Positions 24,731 through 33,448 of a stretch of 64,000 nucleotides of DNA are shown piece after piece. The notes beneath the pieces are model-generated. The model made no database searches. It was not told the origin of the DNA and worked only from the letters and a program-made list of their open reading frames with translations. This stretch comes from Scleromatobacter humisilvae (GTDB taxonomy: Bacteria; Pseudomonadota; Gammaproteobacteria; Burkholderiales; Burkholderiaceae_C): positions 1,054,001-1,118,000 of the forward strand of contig NZ_JAJLJH010000001.1 of assembly GCF_023231945.1 (NCBI RefSeq), read 5' to 3'. Both the position numbers and the translations under genes were made by a program. Numbering within the stretch: position 1 is the first letter of the stretch; the number at the start of each line of letters is the position of its first letter.

Positions 24731-26311
24731 TCACGCCACCTCGGGAAACGCGTCCAGCAGCTCGGGAAGGTGGGTCGCGTAGTTGCGCCAGCGCTCGACC
24801 GCGGTCGCATACACCGGCTGGCGCGCCTGCCACGTGCTGGCGGTGACGATGGCCTGGCGCCGACCGCCGTCCGCGGCCGCCGGCTCGGCGTCGCCCAGTC
24901 CGATGAAGCCGCGCACGCGCGCCAGCATGGCCTCGGGTTGCGCGACGACATCCTCGTAGTCGACCGGCAGCACGGGCACGCCGGCCTGCATCCAGTGCCG
25001 CATCAGGCGCTCGCAGTCGCGCGACACCGTGGCGATGTCGTCGAAGTCACGCGCGTAGCCGTTGTCGGGGTTGCCGAAGAAGTGGCTCCAGATCGACAGT
25101 GCCGTGTCGCGCGGGTTGCGCCGGCACCAGATCACGCGCAGGTTCGGGAACAGCGCGGCGGCCGTCCCGAGGTGGCGGAAGTTCAGCGGGTTCTTGTCGA
25201 CATGCCACTGCGCGGGCGCGTCGTCCTGCCGCAGGTGGGTGCGATAGAGATGCGCCGCCTGCGCCACGCGGTCCGGCGACGGGTCGGCCTCCAGCATCGC
25301 GTGCACCTGCGGCAGCCACGCCGATTCGTCGCGGTTGCGCACGCGCTCGTCGCGCCCCAGGCGCTCGGCGATCAGCGTGGTGCCGCTGCGCGGCATGCCG
25401 ACGATGAAGACCGGAGTGAACGACGCGTCGACCGCCACGTCCGCGACGCATGCGGCAGCGGCCAATTGACGTTCGACAGCCCGCGTCCAGTCGTCCTGCG
25501 ACCACGGCCGCGCGCCGCGCAGCAGCGCGTTGCCTTCGCGCAGCGCGCGCACCGCGCCCGGCCGGTCGCCGACTTCGTCGCGGGCCTTGCCGAGCGCCAG
25601 CAGCGTCGCGCCGCGCGCGACGGGCAGCAGCGCCGGATCGCGCAGCAGCCGCTCGAACAGCGCGAAGTCGGGATGCCCCGCGTCGCCGTAGCGCTGCGCC
25701 ATCGACAGCAGCAGCGCGACATGCGACTCGTTGTGGTTGACGCCGCGCGCGATGGCTTCGAGCAGGCGCACGCGCGCACGTTCGAAGTCCCCGAGCACCA
25801 GCGCCGTCCGTCCGGCCAGCGCCAGCAGGCGCGCATCGGCGGAGCCCGCCGTCACCGCCTCTTCGCACAGCGCGTGCGCCAGCTCGTCGCGCTGGCATTG
25901 CATCGCGAACTGCACGCAACGCGCGACCCCGATCGCGTCGTGCGGCGCCTGCCGTGCGCAGCGCGCGACCTGGCGCGCCGCGGCGTCGTAGCGCCCTTGC
26001 TCGCGCAGCACGTGGGCCAGCGAGAACGCCACGGCCGCGTCCGCGGGATGCCGTTGGGCCAGGCCTTCCAGCACGCGCAGCGCGCGCTCGCCGTCGCCCG
26101 CCAGCTGCCAGGACTCGCCCTGCCGCATCTCCAGCTCCACGCGCCCCGGATGGCGCTGCAGCGCGCGTTCGAGCAGGCGCGCGGCGAGCGCGTACCGGCC
26201 GCTGCGCACGAGCGCGTCGGCGCTCTGCTGCCACCGCACGGCGTCCTTGCCCTTGAGCTGGGCGCACAGCGCGGCGAGCCCGCCGTCGGCGGTCGCGCTT
26301 TCGTTGGTCAT
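24731..26311 (-). CDS. TPR-sulfotransferase fusion protein
   Basis: A 526-residue cytoplasmic protein. The N-terminal half (about 15-270) contains six or more degenerate TPR-type helix pairs (ALAARLLERALQRHPGRVEL is a clear one). The C-terminal half is a PAPS-dependent sulfotransferase: the 5'-phosphosulfate loop GMPRSGTTLIAERL (about 303-316) and the 3'-phosphate motif RRNPRDTALSIWSHFF (about 394-409) are intact. Such TPR-fused enzymes in proteobacteria are thought to sulfate peptides or glycans, the TPR part docking the acceptor. ATG at 26311 or 26320. It is followed on the minus strand by nothing close; the metallophosphatase upstream ends 34 bases before. Confidence 0.85.
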   Translation of the reverse strand: MTNESATADGGLAALCAQLKGKDAVRWQQSADALVRSGRYALAARLLERALQRHPGRVELEMRQGESWQLAGDGERALRVLEGLAQRHPADAAVAFSLAHVLREQGRYDAAARQVARCARQAPHDAIGVARCVQFAMQCQRDELAHALCEEAVTAGSADARLLALAGRTALVLGDFERARVRLLEAIARGVNHNESHVALLLSMAQRYGDAGHPDFALFERLLRDPALLPVARGATLLALGKARDEVGDRPGAVRALREGNALLRGARPWSQDDWTRAVERQLAAAACVADVAVDASFTPVFIVGMPRSGTTLIAERLGRDERVRNRDESAWLPQVHAMLEADPSPDRVAQAAHLYRTHLRQDDAPAQWHVDKNPLNFRHLGTAAALFPNLRVIWCRRNPRDTALSIWSHFFGNPDNGYARDFDDIATVSRDCERLMRHWMQAGVPVLPVDYEDVVAQPEAMLARVRGFIGLGDAEPAAADGGRRQAIVTASTWQARQPVYATAVERWRNYATHLPELLDAFPEVA

Positions 26312-26345
26312 GGCGGACATCCCCGTTGTCGGTCCCGGACCGGCC

Positions 26346-27413
26346 TCAGGCGCCGGACGTCGGCAGCATCTCGCCGGTGTCCAGCGCCAGCACGCGCTCG
26401 GGCCAGCGCAGCGCGCCCAGCCGCGAGCGCGGCACGGCGCCGGCCGCGAGCGGGCGCTCGAGGAAACGGCCGCCGACCGAGAAGTCGATGCAGAACACGT
26501 TGCGATGCCGCCCATGCCAGGCGGTCGGCGCGAGGTCGGTGAACAGGTTCTCCTCGGTCTTGCCGAGCGAGGCGCGATCGACGTGCGCGAACTGGCGCCA
26601 GTAGTGGCCGACGATCACCGGCACCTCCTCGGCGTACTCGTCCCACCAGCGGATGCGCTCGACGAAGCGCCAGTGCCCGCTCGCGAAGAACGGCCGCGCG
26701 GCGCCGCGCTCGATGCCGGAGGTGACGACGCGGATCGGGTTGGCCATCTGGCGGATCTCGTCGACCTGCGCCGTCGCCGCCAGCATCGGCACCGGCAGCG
26801 AAGGGTCGACCAGGCGCTCGCGGTACTCCTGGTACTCGATGCGCGCCGCCTCGCCGATGCCGTGCGCGGCGATCAGGGCCTCGGCGTCGGCGTCCCAGCG
26901 CCGGAAGTGCTCGACGCGGCTCAACGCCGGATCGGCCGCGCGCAGCTGCGCGATCGAGGCGACGTCCCACGCGGCGTGCACCACGCGCAGGTCGTCGCGC
27001 TCGAGGGCCAGCGGCAGCGTGCGCAGGAAGGCGATGACGCCGTCGCGCCGCTCGGGCGGCAGGTGCGAGCGCGGCTCGTACTTGGCGTCGCGCGCGTTGA
27101 ACTCGCTCCAGTACCAGTCGTTGCCGTCCTTGCGGTCGCCGCGCAGCAGGTTGATCTCGTGGTTGCCCAGCGTCGCCAGGGCCCGCCCCGATTCGACCAG
27201 CCGCTGCACGAGCGCGATGACGCCGGGACTTTCCGGCCCGCGGTCGCACAGGTCGCCGACGAAGACCAGGTGGCGGCCGTCCGGATGGTCGCCGTCGGCG
27301 TCGTAGCCCAGGCGGGCCAGCAGCGCGAGCAGCGCGTCGAGCTCGCCGTGGACGTCGCCCACCACGTCGAGCGGACCTTCGGGCAGCGGAGCGAACATGG
27401 GCGTGCGGGGCAT
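26346..27413 (-). CDS. Calcineurin-like metallophosphoesterase
   Basis: A 355-residue protein phosphatase-type metalloenzyme. The metal-binding blocks GDVHG (19-23), GDLCDRG (53-59) and GNHE (83-86) are intact, with a later VIVGHYW and CIDFSVGG that complete the active site. The layout resembles bacterial diadenosine tetraphosphatase/PrpE and PP2A-like phosphatases; the substrate may be a phosphoprotein or a nucleotide. It is immediately upstream of the TPR-sulfotransferase (34 bases) and 30 bases downstream of the kai operon's histidine kinase, though a stem-loop separates it from the latter. Confidence 0.82.
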   Translation of the reverse strand: MPRTPMFAPLPEGPLDVVGDVHGELDALLALLARLGYDADGDHPDGRHLVFVGDLCDRGPESPGVIALVQRLVESGRALATLGNHEINLLRGDRKDGNDWYWSEFNARDAKYEPRSHLPPERRDGVIAFLRTLPLALERDDLRVVHAAWDVASIAQLRAADPALSRVEHFRRWDADAEALIAAHGIGEAARIEYQEYRERLVDPSLPVPMLAATAQVDEIRQMANPIRVVTSGIERGAARPFFASGHWRFVERIRWWDEYAEEVPVIVGHYWRQFAHVDRASLGKTEENLFTDLAPTAWHGRHRNVFCIDFSVGGRFLERPLAAGAVPRSRLGALRWPERVLALDTGEMLPTSGA

Positions 27414-27421
27414 GCCCGTAG

Positions 27422-27440
27422 TTTCGCCTATGCCGCGAAA
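27422..27440 (-). terminator. Candidate stem-loop after the kai operon
   Basis: TTTCGC (27422-27427) pairs perfectly with GCGAAA (27435-27440) around a 7-base loop, immediately after the histidine kinase stop. There is no T-run, so termination would be weak; it also overlaps the upstream region of the metallophosphatase gene. Confidence 0.35.
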
Positions 27441-27443
27441 GCC

Positions 27444-29942
27444 CTAGCGTTTCGGCAGCTTGCGGATCAGCTCGATCAGAGCCTCGACATCCACCGGCTT
27501 GACGAAATGGTGGTCGAAGCCGGCCTCGCGAGACTTGCGCCGGTCCTCGCTCTGGCCCCAGCCGCTCAGCGCGATCAGCCAGGGTCGATCGCCCTCGGGC
27601 AACGCGCGGATCGCGCGCGCCGCCTCGAGGCCGTTCATGCGCGGCATGCCGATGTCCAGCAGCGCGACGGCCGGCCGCCAGTTCGTCGCCATCTCCACGG
27701 CCTCGACGCCGTCATGCCCGACGGCCACCGGATAGCCCAGGATCTGCATGACCTGCGACAGGCTCTCGGCCGAGTCGACGTTGTCGTCGACCACCAGCAC
27801 CCGCAGGCCGTCGGTGTCCTGCGCGATCAGCTCGTGGCCGGCGTCCAGCCGGGGTGCGCGCGCGGGCACGCGGATCAGCGGCAGCCGCACGACGAAGCGG
27901 CAGCCGCGGTCGGGGCCGTCGCTGGTGGCGTGCACCGCGCCGCCGTGCATCTCGACCAGCCGCTTGACCAGCGCCAGGCCGATGCCCAGGCCGCCCTGCG
28001 CGCGCTCGCGCGAGCGGTCGGCCTGCGTGAACAAGTCGAACACGCGCGGCAGCATGTCGGCCGACAGGCCGATGCCCGAGTCCTGCACGGAGATCACCGC
28101 GTCGTCGCCGTCGCGCTCGGCCAGCACCTGGATGTGGCCGCCCTCGGGCGTGTACTTGGCCGCGTTGTTCAGCAGGTTGGCCACGATCTGGCTCAGCCGC
28201 GTCGTGTCGGCGTCCACCATCAGCGCGCGCGGCGGCGCGAGCCGCGTCGTGAGATGGTGGCGGCCGGCGTCGATCAGCGGGCGGCTGGTCTCGATCGCGG
28301 CGCTGACGGCGTCGGCCACGTCGACCTGCTCGCGGCGCAGTTCGACCTTGCCCTGGCTGATGCGGCTGACGTCGAGCAGGTCGTCGACCAGGTGCACCAT
28401 CTGCCGCAACTGGCGCTCGATGATCTTGCGCGCCTTGCCGTGCATCGTCTCGTCGCGCGAGAGCTGCATGATCTGGACCGCGTTGCGGATCGGCGCGAGC
28501 GGGTTGCGCAGCTCGTGCGCGAGCGTGGCGAGGAATTCGTCCTTGCGCAGGTCGGCGTCGTGCAGCGTGGCCTCGGTGTGCTTGCGCAGCGTGATGTCCG
28601 CGATGATGCCCAGGAAGCGCAGGCGCGGGCTCTCGCGTTCGCTGGCCCGTGCCGAGACGTAGGGGCTGCCGTGCACGTCGATCCAGTGCTCGCTCGCGTC
28701 GGGCCAGACGACGCGGGCCTCGAACGCGAGGTCGGTGCGCGTCGCGAACGCGCGCGTGACGAGGGCGCGCACGCGCTCGCGGTCGTCCGCGTGCAGGTGC
28801 GCGTAGAGCGTCTCGAGGTTCCAGCCCGGCACCGGCGCGGCGTAGCCGAAGCAGCGGTCGTACAGGTCGGAGTGGCGCGACTCGCCGCTGTCCACGTCGA
28901 TCTCCCACTCGCCCACGTGCGCCGCGGCCAGCGTGAACTCGAGCCGCGCCTTGCTCTCGCGCAGCGCCGCGTCGATCATTTCCTGCTCGGTGATGTTGGA
29001 GGCGATGGACAGCACCGACTCCACCTCGCCGTCGTCGGCGAATTCGGGGATCAGCCGCGACGAGAACATCCACGCCTGCCCGCCCACGCCGCTGAAGCGG
29101 AACTTGATCGCGCCGACGGCGCCGGTCTCGAACACGCGGCGCACCGCGCGCTCCCACTCGGACTGCACGTCGGGCATCATGCCCATCTCGGCCGCGCTGC
29201 GACCGAGGTACGCGGCCGCCGGCACGCCGGTGTAGCGCTCGACGACCGGGCTCACGTACAGATGGCGCAGGTCGCGGTCGAAGCGCGAGAAGATGTCGGG
29301 CGAGTTCTCCACCAGCGTCGCGAACTGGCGTTCCCGCTGGGCCAGCGCCGCGGCGGCCAGCGCCAGCGTGGCCTGCGACTGCGCGCGCTCGTCGATGTTG
29401 CGGATCACGGACATCGTGCCCAGCGGCTCGCGCGCGCCGTCCTCCAGCAGCGAGACGGTGCACTCCACGTGCATCTCGTGGCCGTCGCGCCGCACGTGCA
29501 CCGACTCCGCCCGGTAGCTGCCGGTGCTGCGCAGGCTCTCGCGCGCGTGCATGGCGCGCTCCGCGTCCGGCCAGCGCTCGCGGAACAGTTCGCCGCGCTC
29601 GCGCCCGAGCATCTCGGTGGCGCTGCAGCCGTACTGCGACTCGGCGGCGGGGTTCATGTAGATGACGTGGTCGTCGACGTCGAACGCCAGCACCGCGTCC
29701 TGCATCTGCGCCAGCACGTCCTTGCGCATCGCGTTGGTGGCGGCCTGGGCGCTGTCGAGCGTGTAGATGTCCTCGCCGACGATCAGCGCGTCGACGTCGC
29801 CGTTGCGGATCGCCGCCAGCGTGTCCTCGGCCTCGCCCAGGCGCGTCTCGAGCTCGACGTTGGCGCGCCGCAGCCGCGCCAGCTCGTCGTCCGCCGCGTC
29901 GCCCCCGGTGGCGGTGTCGCGTTCGAATTGGTCCTTGCTCAT
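27444..29942 (-). CDS. Hybrid sensor histidine kinase with three PAS domains
   Basis: An 832-residue soluble hybrid kinase. A coiled coil at 20-45 precedes three PAS domains (about 72-185, 203-325 and 330-455). HisKA follows with phospho-acceptor His476 (LAHELRNPLAPIRNA), then HATPase_c with NLLNNAAKYTPEGG (N box), QDSGIGL and GGLGIGLAL. The C-terminal receiver domain (about 713-830) has Asp719-Asp720, phospho-acceptor Asp763 (LLDIGMPRMNG) and Lys815. All catalytic residues are present. It lies 25 bases downstream of the second kaiB in the kaiC-kaiB-kaiB operon, so it is the likely output or partner of the Kai proteins, in the role that SasA plays in cyanobacteria (inference). No transmembrane helix; no DNA-binding domain, so a separate regulator is needed. 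Confidence 0.88.
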   Translation of the reverse strand: MSKDQFERDTATGGDAADDELARLRRANVELETRLGEAEDTLAAIRNGDVDALIVGEDIYTLDSAQAATNAMRKDVLAQMQDAVLAFDVDDHVIYMNPAAESQYGCSATEMLGRERGELFRERWPDAERAMHARESLRSTGSYRAESVHVRRDGHEMHVECTVSLLEDGAREPLGTMSVIRNIDERAQSQATLALAAAALAQRERQFATLVENSPDIFSRFDRDLRHLYVSPVVERYTGVPAAAYLGRSAAEMGMMPDVQSEWERAVRRVFETGAVGAIKFRFSGVGGQAWMFSSRLIPEFADDGEVESVLSIASNITEQEMIDAALRESKARLEFTLAAAHVGEWEIDVDSGESRHSDLYDRCFGYAAPVPGWNLETLYAHLHADDRERVRALVTRAFATRTDLAFEARVVWPDASEHWIDVHGSPYVSARASERESPRLRFLGIIADITLRKHTEATLHDADLRKDEFLATLAHELRNPLAPIRNAVQIMQLSRDETMHGKARKIIERQLRQMVHLVDDLLDVSRISQGKVELRREQVDVADAVSAAIETSRPLIDAGRHHLTTRLAPPRALMVDADTTRLSQIVANLLNNAAKYTPEGGHIQVLAERDGDDAVISVQDSGIGLSADMLPRVFDLFTQADRSRERAQGGLGIGLALVKRLVEMHGGAVHATSDGPDRGCRFVVRLPLIRVPARAPRLDAGHELIAQDTDGLRVLVVDDNVDSAESLSQVMQILGYPVAVGHDGVEAVEMATNWRPAVALLDIGMPRMNGLEAARAIRALPEGDRPWLIALSGWGQSEDRRKSREAGFDHHFVKPVDVEALIELIRKLPKR

Positions 29943-29967
29943 GACCACGTCTCTGCAGGCCGCGTGC

Positions 29968-30261
29968 CTACCGTCCGACCGGGACGTCGAGTCCCTTGAG
30001 GACGCGTGCCACGTCCGACATGTCGCCGATGATTCGGCGCGCCGGCGGCGGCGCCAGGCGCAGCAGCGTGGGCGCGCAGATGATCTGGTCCTCGGCGGCC
30101 TGCGCCACGTGCTCGGCGATGTCGAGGATCTCCAGCGAGTAGCTGCCCGGCAGGTGCTCCTCGAGGATGCGGCGCGTGTTGACGATCGCGCGCGCGGACT
30201 TCGGCGTGGCGTCGGTCACGTAGAGCCTCAGCACATACGGCTTGAATTCGCTGACGCCCAT
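29968..30261 (-). CDS. kaiB: KaiB-family protein, second copy
   Basis: A 97-residue thioredoxin-like KaiB. The core PYVLRLYVTDATPKSARAI at residues 8-26 matches cyanobacterial KaiB, and RRIIGDMSDVARVLKGLD is the conserved C-terminal part in which the fold-switching Gly and Asp lie. The middle loop is divergent: the NPxLAEEDKILATPTL section of canonical KaiB is HVAQAAEDQIICAPTL here. It starts six bases after the stop of the first kaiB and ends 25 bases before the kinase start. KaiB binds phosphorylated KaiC hexamers and competes with the output kinase. The copy is clearly distinct from its neighbour, implying different binding behaviour. Confidence 0.88.
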   Translation of the reverse strand: MGVSEFKPYVLRLYVTDATPKSARAIVNTRRILEEHLPGSYSLEILDIAEHVAQAAEDQIICAPTLLRLAPPPARRIIGDMSDVARVLKGLDVPVGR

Positions 30262-30267
30262 GCCGGC

Positions 30268-30642
30268 CTACCGCCGCGGCTGGACGTCGAGACCGACCAG
30301 CACGCGCTCCTCGTTGGACAGGTCGCCGATGATCTTGCGGATCGGCTCGGGGAACTTGCGCACCAGCGTGGGCACCGCCAGGATCTGGTCGCCCGCGGCC
30401 AGGCGCGGGTTGAGCAGCAGGTCGACCACCTCGATCGAGTAGCGCCCGGCCAGGTGCGTCTCGCACACCCGCTTCAGGTTCTCGAACGCGGCGATGGATT
30501 TCGCCGTCTGGCCGGCGACGTAGAGGCGCAGCTGCCACTCGGCGACCTCGGGCTGCTCCTCGTGCAGCGCCTTCTCGACCAGCTCCGCGAGGCTGGCGCT
30601 CGCGCTGGCCTTGGGCTTGGCGGAGGACTTGTGCGCGTTCAT
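30268..30642 (-). CDS. kaiB: KaiB-family protein, first copy
   Basis: A 124-residue KaiB with a 37-residue Ala/Ser/Lys-rich extension before the domain. The domain ([20 protein letters not shown], then [20 protein letters not shown], then [18 protein letters not shown]) is nearer to cyanobacterial KaiB than the second copy. It overlaps the kaiC stop as ATGA (30639-30642), and its ribosome-binding site AAAGGAGG lies inside the last codons of kaiC, giving one of the best sites in the window; high translation relative to kaiC is therefore expected, consistent with the KaiB excess needed in the known oscillator. Confidence 0.9.
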   Translation of the reverse strand: MNAHKSSAKPKASASASLAELVEKALHEEQPEVAEWQLRLYVAGQTAKSIAAFENLKRVCETHLAGRYSIEVVDLLLNPRLAAGDQILAVPTLVRKFPEPIRKIIGDLSNEERVLVGLDVQPRR

Positions 30643-32411
30643 TTCTCCTCCTTTCGCGCCGTCGGGCGCACCAGTGGCGGACGCGGCCGTGGCGGTGGCA
30701 CGTCGCGCGACTGCGCGATCGCGCGGGCCCGCGAGGACGCGCCCTCGGCGTGCAGGCGCTCGCGCTCGATGGCGAACTCCACCTCCCCGGCGCGCTCGTC
30801 GGCCTGCGCATTCAGCGCCGCGATCTGCGCGTCGATCGCCTTGCGATGGGCGGCGAGTTCCTTCACGCGCCGTTCGTGGTCGCGCCGGCGCAGGTCGCTC
30901 GCAGCCTCCTCCTGCGCCACCTGCGAGACGCGCGCCGTGCCCGTGAGCACGCGGTCGCCGGACAGGTAGACGTCGACGAGATCGACGCCCTTGTTGCCCA
31001 TCACGAACTCGCGCACCTGGTGCGAATGCGCCATGCCGCGCGACTTCAGGACCTGCAGCGTGCGCGTGCGCTCGCCGTTGCCGGCCAGGTTGGACAGCAG
31101 GATCCAGGTGTCCATCAGCGACGACACGCCCACCTGCGAATCGGCCACGTCCACGCCCGCGTCGCTGGTCAGGCTGGTGAAGAGCGCCGTGACGCCCTGC
31201 TGCTTCAGGTAGTCGATCAAGCGCATCAGCGTCGGCTTGAGCGAGCGGTCGTCGCGATCCATCGACAGGTTGCTGATCGGATCGACCACCACCACGGACG
31301 GCTTGAAGTCGCGCACCAGGTTGTACATGTGCACCAGGTGCTGCTCGAGGCCGTGCAGCGTCGGGCGCGAGGCGTCGATGCGAAGCCGGCCCTGGCGCTC
31401 CCACTGGGCGAGATCCAGGCCGATCGAGGCCATGTTGCGCATCAGCTGGCTTGACGATTCCTCGTACGCGAACAGCAGCGCGCGCTCGCCGCGCCGGCAC
31501 GCCGCGTCGGCGAAGCTGGCGCCCACGCTGCTCTTGCCGGTGCCCGGCGCGCCCGAGACGAGCGTGCTGCTGCCGCGGTACACGCCGGCGGCGCCCAGCA
31601 TGTCGTCAAGCCCGTCGATGCCGGTGGACACGCGATCGGACGAGGCCTGGTGCTCCAGCCGCAGCGAGGTGATCGGCAGCACCGAGATGCCGTCGGGGGC
31701 GATCAGGAAGGGATACTCGTTGGTGCCGTGCGCCGTGCCGCGGTACTTGACGACGCGCAGGCGCCGCGTCGACACCTGGTCGACGATGCGGTGATCGAGC
31801 AGGATCACGCAGTCGGCCACGTACTCCTCGAGGCCGAAGCGCGTCAGCGACGTCTCGCCGCGCTCGCCGGTGATGATGGCGGTGACGCCGCGATCCTTCA
31901 GCCAGCGGAACAGCCGGCGCAGCTCGGCGCGCAGCACGGCGTGGTTGGGCAGGCCGGAGAACAGCGCCTCGATGGTGTCGAGCACGACGCGTTTCGCGCC
32001 GATGCTGTCGATGGCGTGGCCGAGGCGGATGAACAGGCCCTCGAGGTCGTACTCGCCGGTCTCCTGGATCTCGTTGCGCTCGATGTGGACGTGGTCGATC
32101 GCGATCTTCTTCTGGCGCTGCAGCTTGTCGAGGTCGACGCCCAGCGAGCGCAGGTTCTGCGTCAGCTCCTCGGCGTTCTCCTCGAACATCATGAACACGC
32201 CGGGCTCGTCGTATTGCAGCGCGCCGTGCACGAGGAATTCCGCGGCGAGCATCGTCTTGCCCGAGCCCGCGGAGCCGCACAGCAGCGTGGGACGGCCGCG
32301 CGGCAGGCCGCCGCCGGTGATCTCGTCCAGCCCCTGGATGCCCGTGGGCGCCTTGGGCAGGCTGGTCGCTTCGGGGTCGCTCGTCTTCGCGGTTTTCTTG
32401 GGGCGCGCCAT
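30639..32411 (-). CDS. kaiC: Circadian clock/stress ATPase KaiC homologue
   Basis: A 590-residue double RecA-domain KaiC. CI (about 20-250): Walker A GSAGSGKT (46-53), catalytic Glu77-Glu78. CII (about 258-495): Walker A GAPGTGKS (287-294), Glu317-Glu318. The autophosphorylation pair of the cyanobacterial protein (Ser431-Thr432) aligns with Ser430-Ser431 here, in [12 protein letters not shown]. After the CII core comes a long charged coiled coil (about 498-560) and a Pro/Arg tail, replacing the A-loop and KaiA-binding tail. KaiC hydrolyses ATP, forms hexamers and cycles its phosphorylation with KaiB. ATG at 32411 has GAAGGA upstream. First gene of the operon kaiC-kaiB-kaiB-hybrid kinase; kaiA is absent, as expected outside cyanobacteria. 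Confidence 0.95.
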   Translation of the reverse strand: MARPKKTAKTSDPEATSLPKAPTGIQGLDEITGGGLPRGRPTLLCGSAGSGKTMLAAEFLVHGALQYDEPGVFMMFEENAEELTQNLRSLGVDLDKLQRQKKIAIDHVHIERNEIQETGEYDLEGLFIRLGHAIDSIGAKRVVLDTIEALFSGLPNHAVLRAELRRLFRWLKDRGVTAIITGERGETSLTRFGLEEYVADCVILLDHRIVDQVSTRRLRVVKYRGTAHGTNEYPFLIAPDGISVLPITSLRLEHQASSDRVSTGIDGLDDMLGAAGVYRGSSTLVSGAPGTGKSSVGASFADAACRRGERALLFAYEESSSQLMRNMASIGLDLAQWERQGRLRIDASRPTLHGLEQHLVHMYNLVRDFKPSVVVVDPISNLSMDRDDRSLKPTLMRLIDYLKQQGVTALFTSLTSDAGVDVADSQVGVSSLMDTWILLSNLAGNGERTRTLQVLKSRGMAHSHQVREFVMGNKGVDLVDVYLSGDRVLTGTARVSQVAQEEAASDLRRRDHERRVKELAAHRKAIDAQIAALNAQADERAGEVEFAIERERLHAEGASSRARAIAQSRDVPPPRPRPPLVRPTARKEEK

Positions 32412-32483
32412 GTCGTTCGGTCCTTCAGGGCCGTTGCGGTGAAACGGGGAGGCGGAGCGGCCTGCGAAGGCTGCTCCCGGGCG

Positions 32484-32509
32484 ATGCAGGCAGATCATCC
32501 GTCCTGCAT
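32484..32509. promoter_or_regulatory. Inverted repeat upstream of kaiC
   Basis: ATGCAGG (32484-32490) and CCTGCAT (32503-32509) are perfect 7-base complements separated by 12 bases, centred about 85 bp before the kaiC start. The centre-to-centre distance of 19 bases (about two helical turns) fits a dimeric regulator. It may be an operator controlling the kai operon, the divergent small basic protein gene, or both. Confidence 0.45.
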
Positions 32510-32706
32510 GGCGACGAATTTGGCAAGTGGCATGCCCGACCGTCGGCGGGTCCACTGTCGAGCGACGCGGCCTTCAAAACCGGGCCGCGAAAAATTTGCC
32601 AGCGCGACTGCAGAGTTTGCTGAAATGGCCGGGCTGCGCCTCGCGCGCCCCCGCAATGCCTTACCATTTCGGCCGAAGTCTTCATCCACCAACCGGAGTC
32701 AATGCC

Positions 32707-32850
32707 ATGGGCAAGGAACAACGCGCAAGCAAGAACGAGAAGAAGCCGAAGAAGGACGCCGCGCCGCCGAAGACGGCCGGATCGGACCGTCCGACGCCGC
32801 CGGTGACGTCGGTCATGCCCAAGGGCAAGCTGGCGAAGAAGCCGCTGTGA
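32707..32850 (+). CDS. Small basic protein
   Basis: A 47-residue, Lys/Pro-rich, very hydrophilic protein (begins [19 protein letters not shown], ends [11 protein letters not shown]). No domain is recognised; similar short basic proteins are frequent hypothetical genes in Burkholderiales, and the composition suggests nucleic-acid or ribosome binding (inference). ATG at 32707 has CGGAG eight bases upstream. It is divergent from kaiC with a 295-bp gap and is followed by a strong GC hairpin. Its conservation pattern, rather than function, is the reason to accept it as real. Confidence 0.6.
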   Translation: MGKEQRASKNEKKPKKDAAPPKTAGSDRPTPPVTSVMPKGKLAKKPL

Positions 32851-32856
32851 CGCCTC

Positions 32857-32888
32857 GGCGCGCGCCCGGCACCCCCGGGCCGCGCGCC
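32857..32888 (+). terminator. Strong GC hairpin after the small basic protein gene
   Basis: GGCGCGCGCCCGG (32857-32869) pairs with the segment 32875-32888 over 13 base pairs with a single bulged base and a 5-base loop. No T-run follows, so it may act as a pause site or a Rho-assisted terminator. It lies seven bases after the stop. Confidence 0.45.
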
Positions 32889-32902
32889 CCGGCCATCGTT
32901 CG

Positions 32903-33448
32903 ATGGACGACCTGCGCGCGCTGACCGCGCGCTTCCCGCGCGCGGGCCGGGTCGAGGCAATCTACCTGCGTCCCGGCCGCGACCAGGCGGCGGTGGCGGT
33001 GTCGTCCGCCCGCGCCCTGGCCGATCGCGGCCTGGAGGGCGACCGCAGCGCCGCCAAGCCGCCCAGCCGCGCCGGCGGCGGCAAGCGCCAGGTCACGCTG
33101 ATCCAGGCCGAGCACCTCCCGTTGATCCGGCTCTGGGCCGATCGCGACGTCGCCGCCGCCGACCTGCGGCGCAACCTGGTCGTCTCCGGCATCAACCTGC
33201 TCGCGCAGCACGCGCTGTTCCCCGACCAGCCGCTGCAGGTGCGCCTCGGGCCCGACGTGCTGATCGTCGTCACCGGGCCGTGCGACCCGTGCTCGAAGAT
33301 GGAGACGCTGCTGGGCCCCGGCGGCTACAACGCGATGCGCGGGCACGGCGGCACGACGGCGCGCGTGATCCACGGCGGGGTGGTCTCGGTGGGCGACGCC
33401 GTCGTCGTCGAGCCCGGCGCGAAGCCGGCCCAGGCCGGACTCTTCTAG
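32903..33448 (+). CDS. MOSC-domain protein
   Basis: A 181-residue single MOSC domain, the fold that carries sulfur or molybdenum cofactor in Moco sulfurases, YiiM and mARC proteins. Typical blocks are [39 protein letters not shown], and [13 protein letters not shown] with the conserved Cys pair, then [13 protein letters not shown]. It is shorter than YiiM and has no ferredoxin domain. Likely a molybdenum-cofactor-binding or N-hydroxylated-compound reducing component. The stop is interlocked with the convergent carboxylesterase stop through CTAG (33445-33448). Confidence 0.8.
   Translation: MDDLRALTARFPRAGRVEAIYLRPGRDQAAVAVSSARALADRGLEGDRSAAKPPSRAGGGKRQVTLIQAEHLPLIRLWADRDVAAADLRRNLVVSGINLLAQHALFPDQPLQVRLGPDVLIVVTGPCDPCSKMETLLGPGGYNAMRGHGGTTARVIHGGVVSVGDAVVVEPGAKPAQAGLF

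Noticed and set aside
26247-29999. A very long open plus-strand frame antisense to the metallophosphatase and hybrid kinase genes.
   Set aside because: It is the antisense shadow of two well-supported genes in a GC-rich genome; its translation is Arg/Ala/Gln-rich with no domain.
32521-32535. A sigma54-like element (GG and GC dinucleotides at the -24/-12 spacing) between kaiC and the small basic protein gene.
   Set aside because: The match outside GG and GC is imperfect, it faces the small protein gene 170 bp away, and no enhancer-binding regulator is linked.
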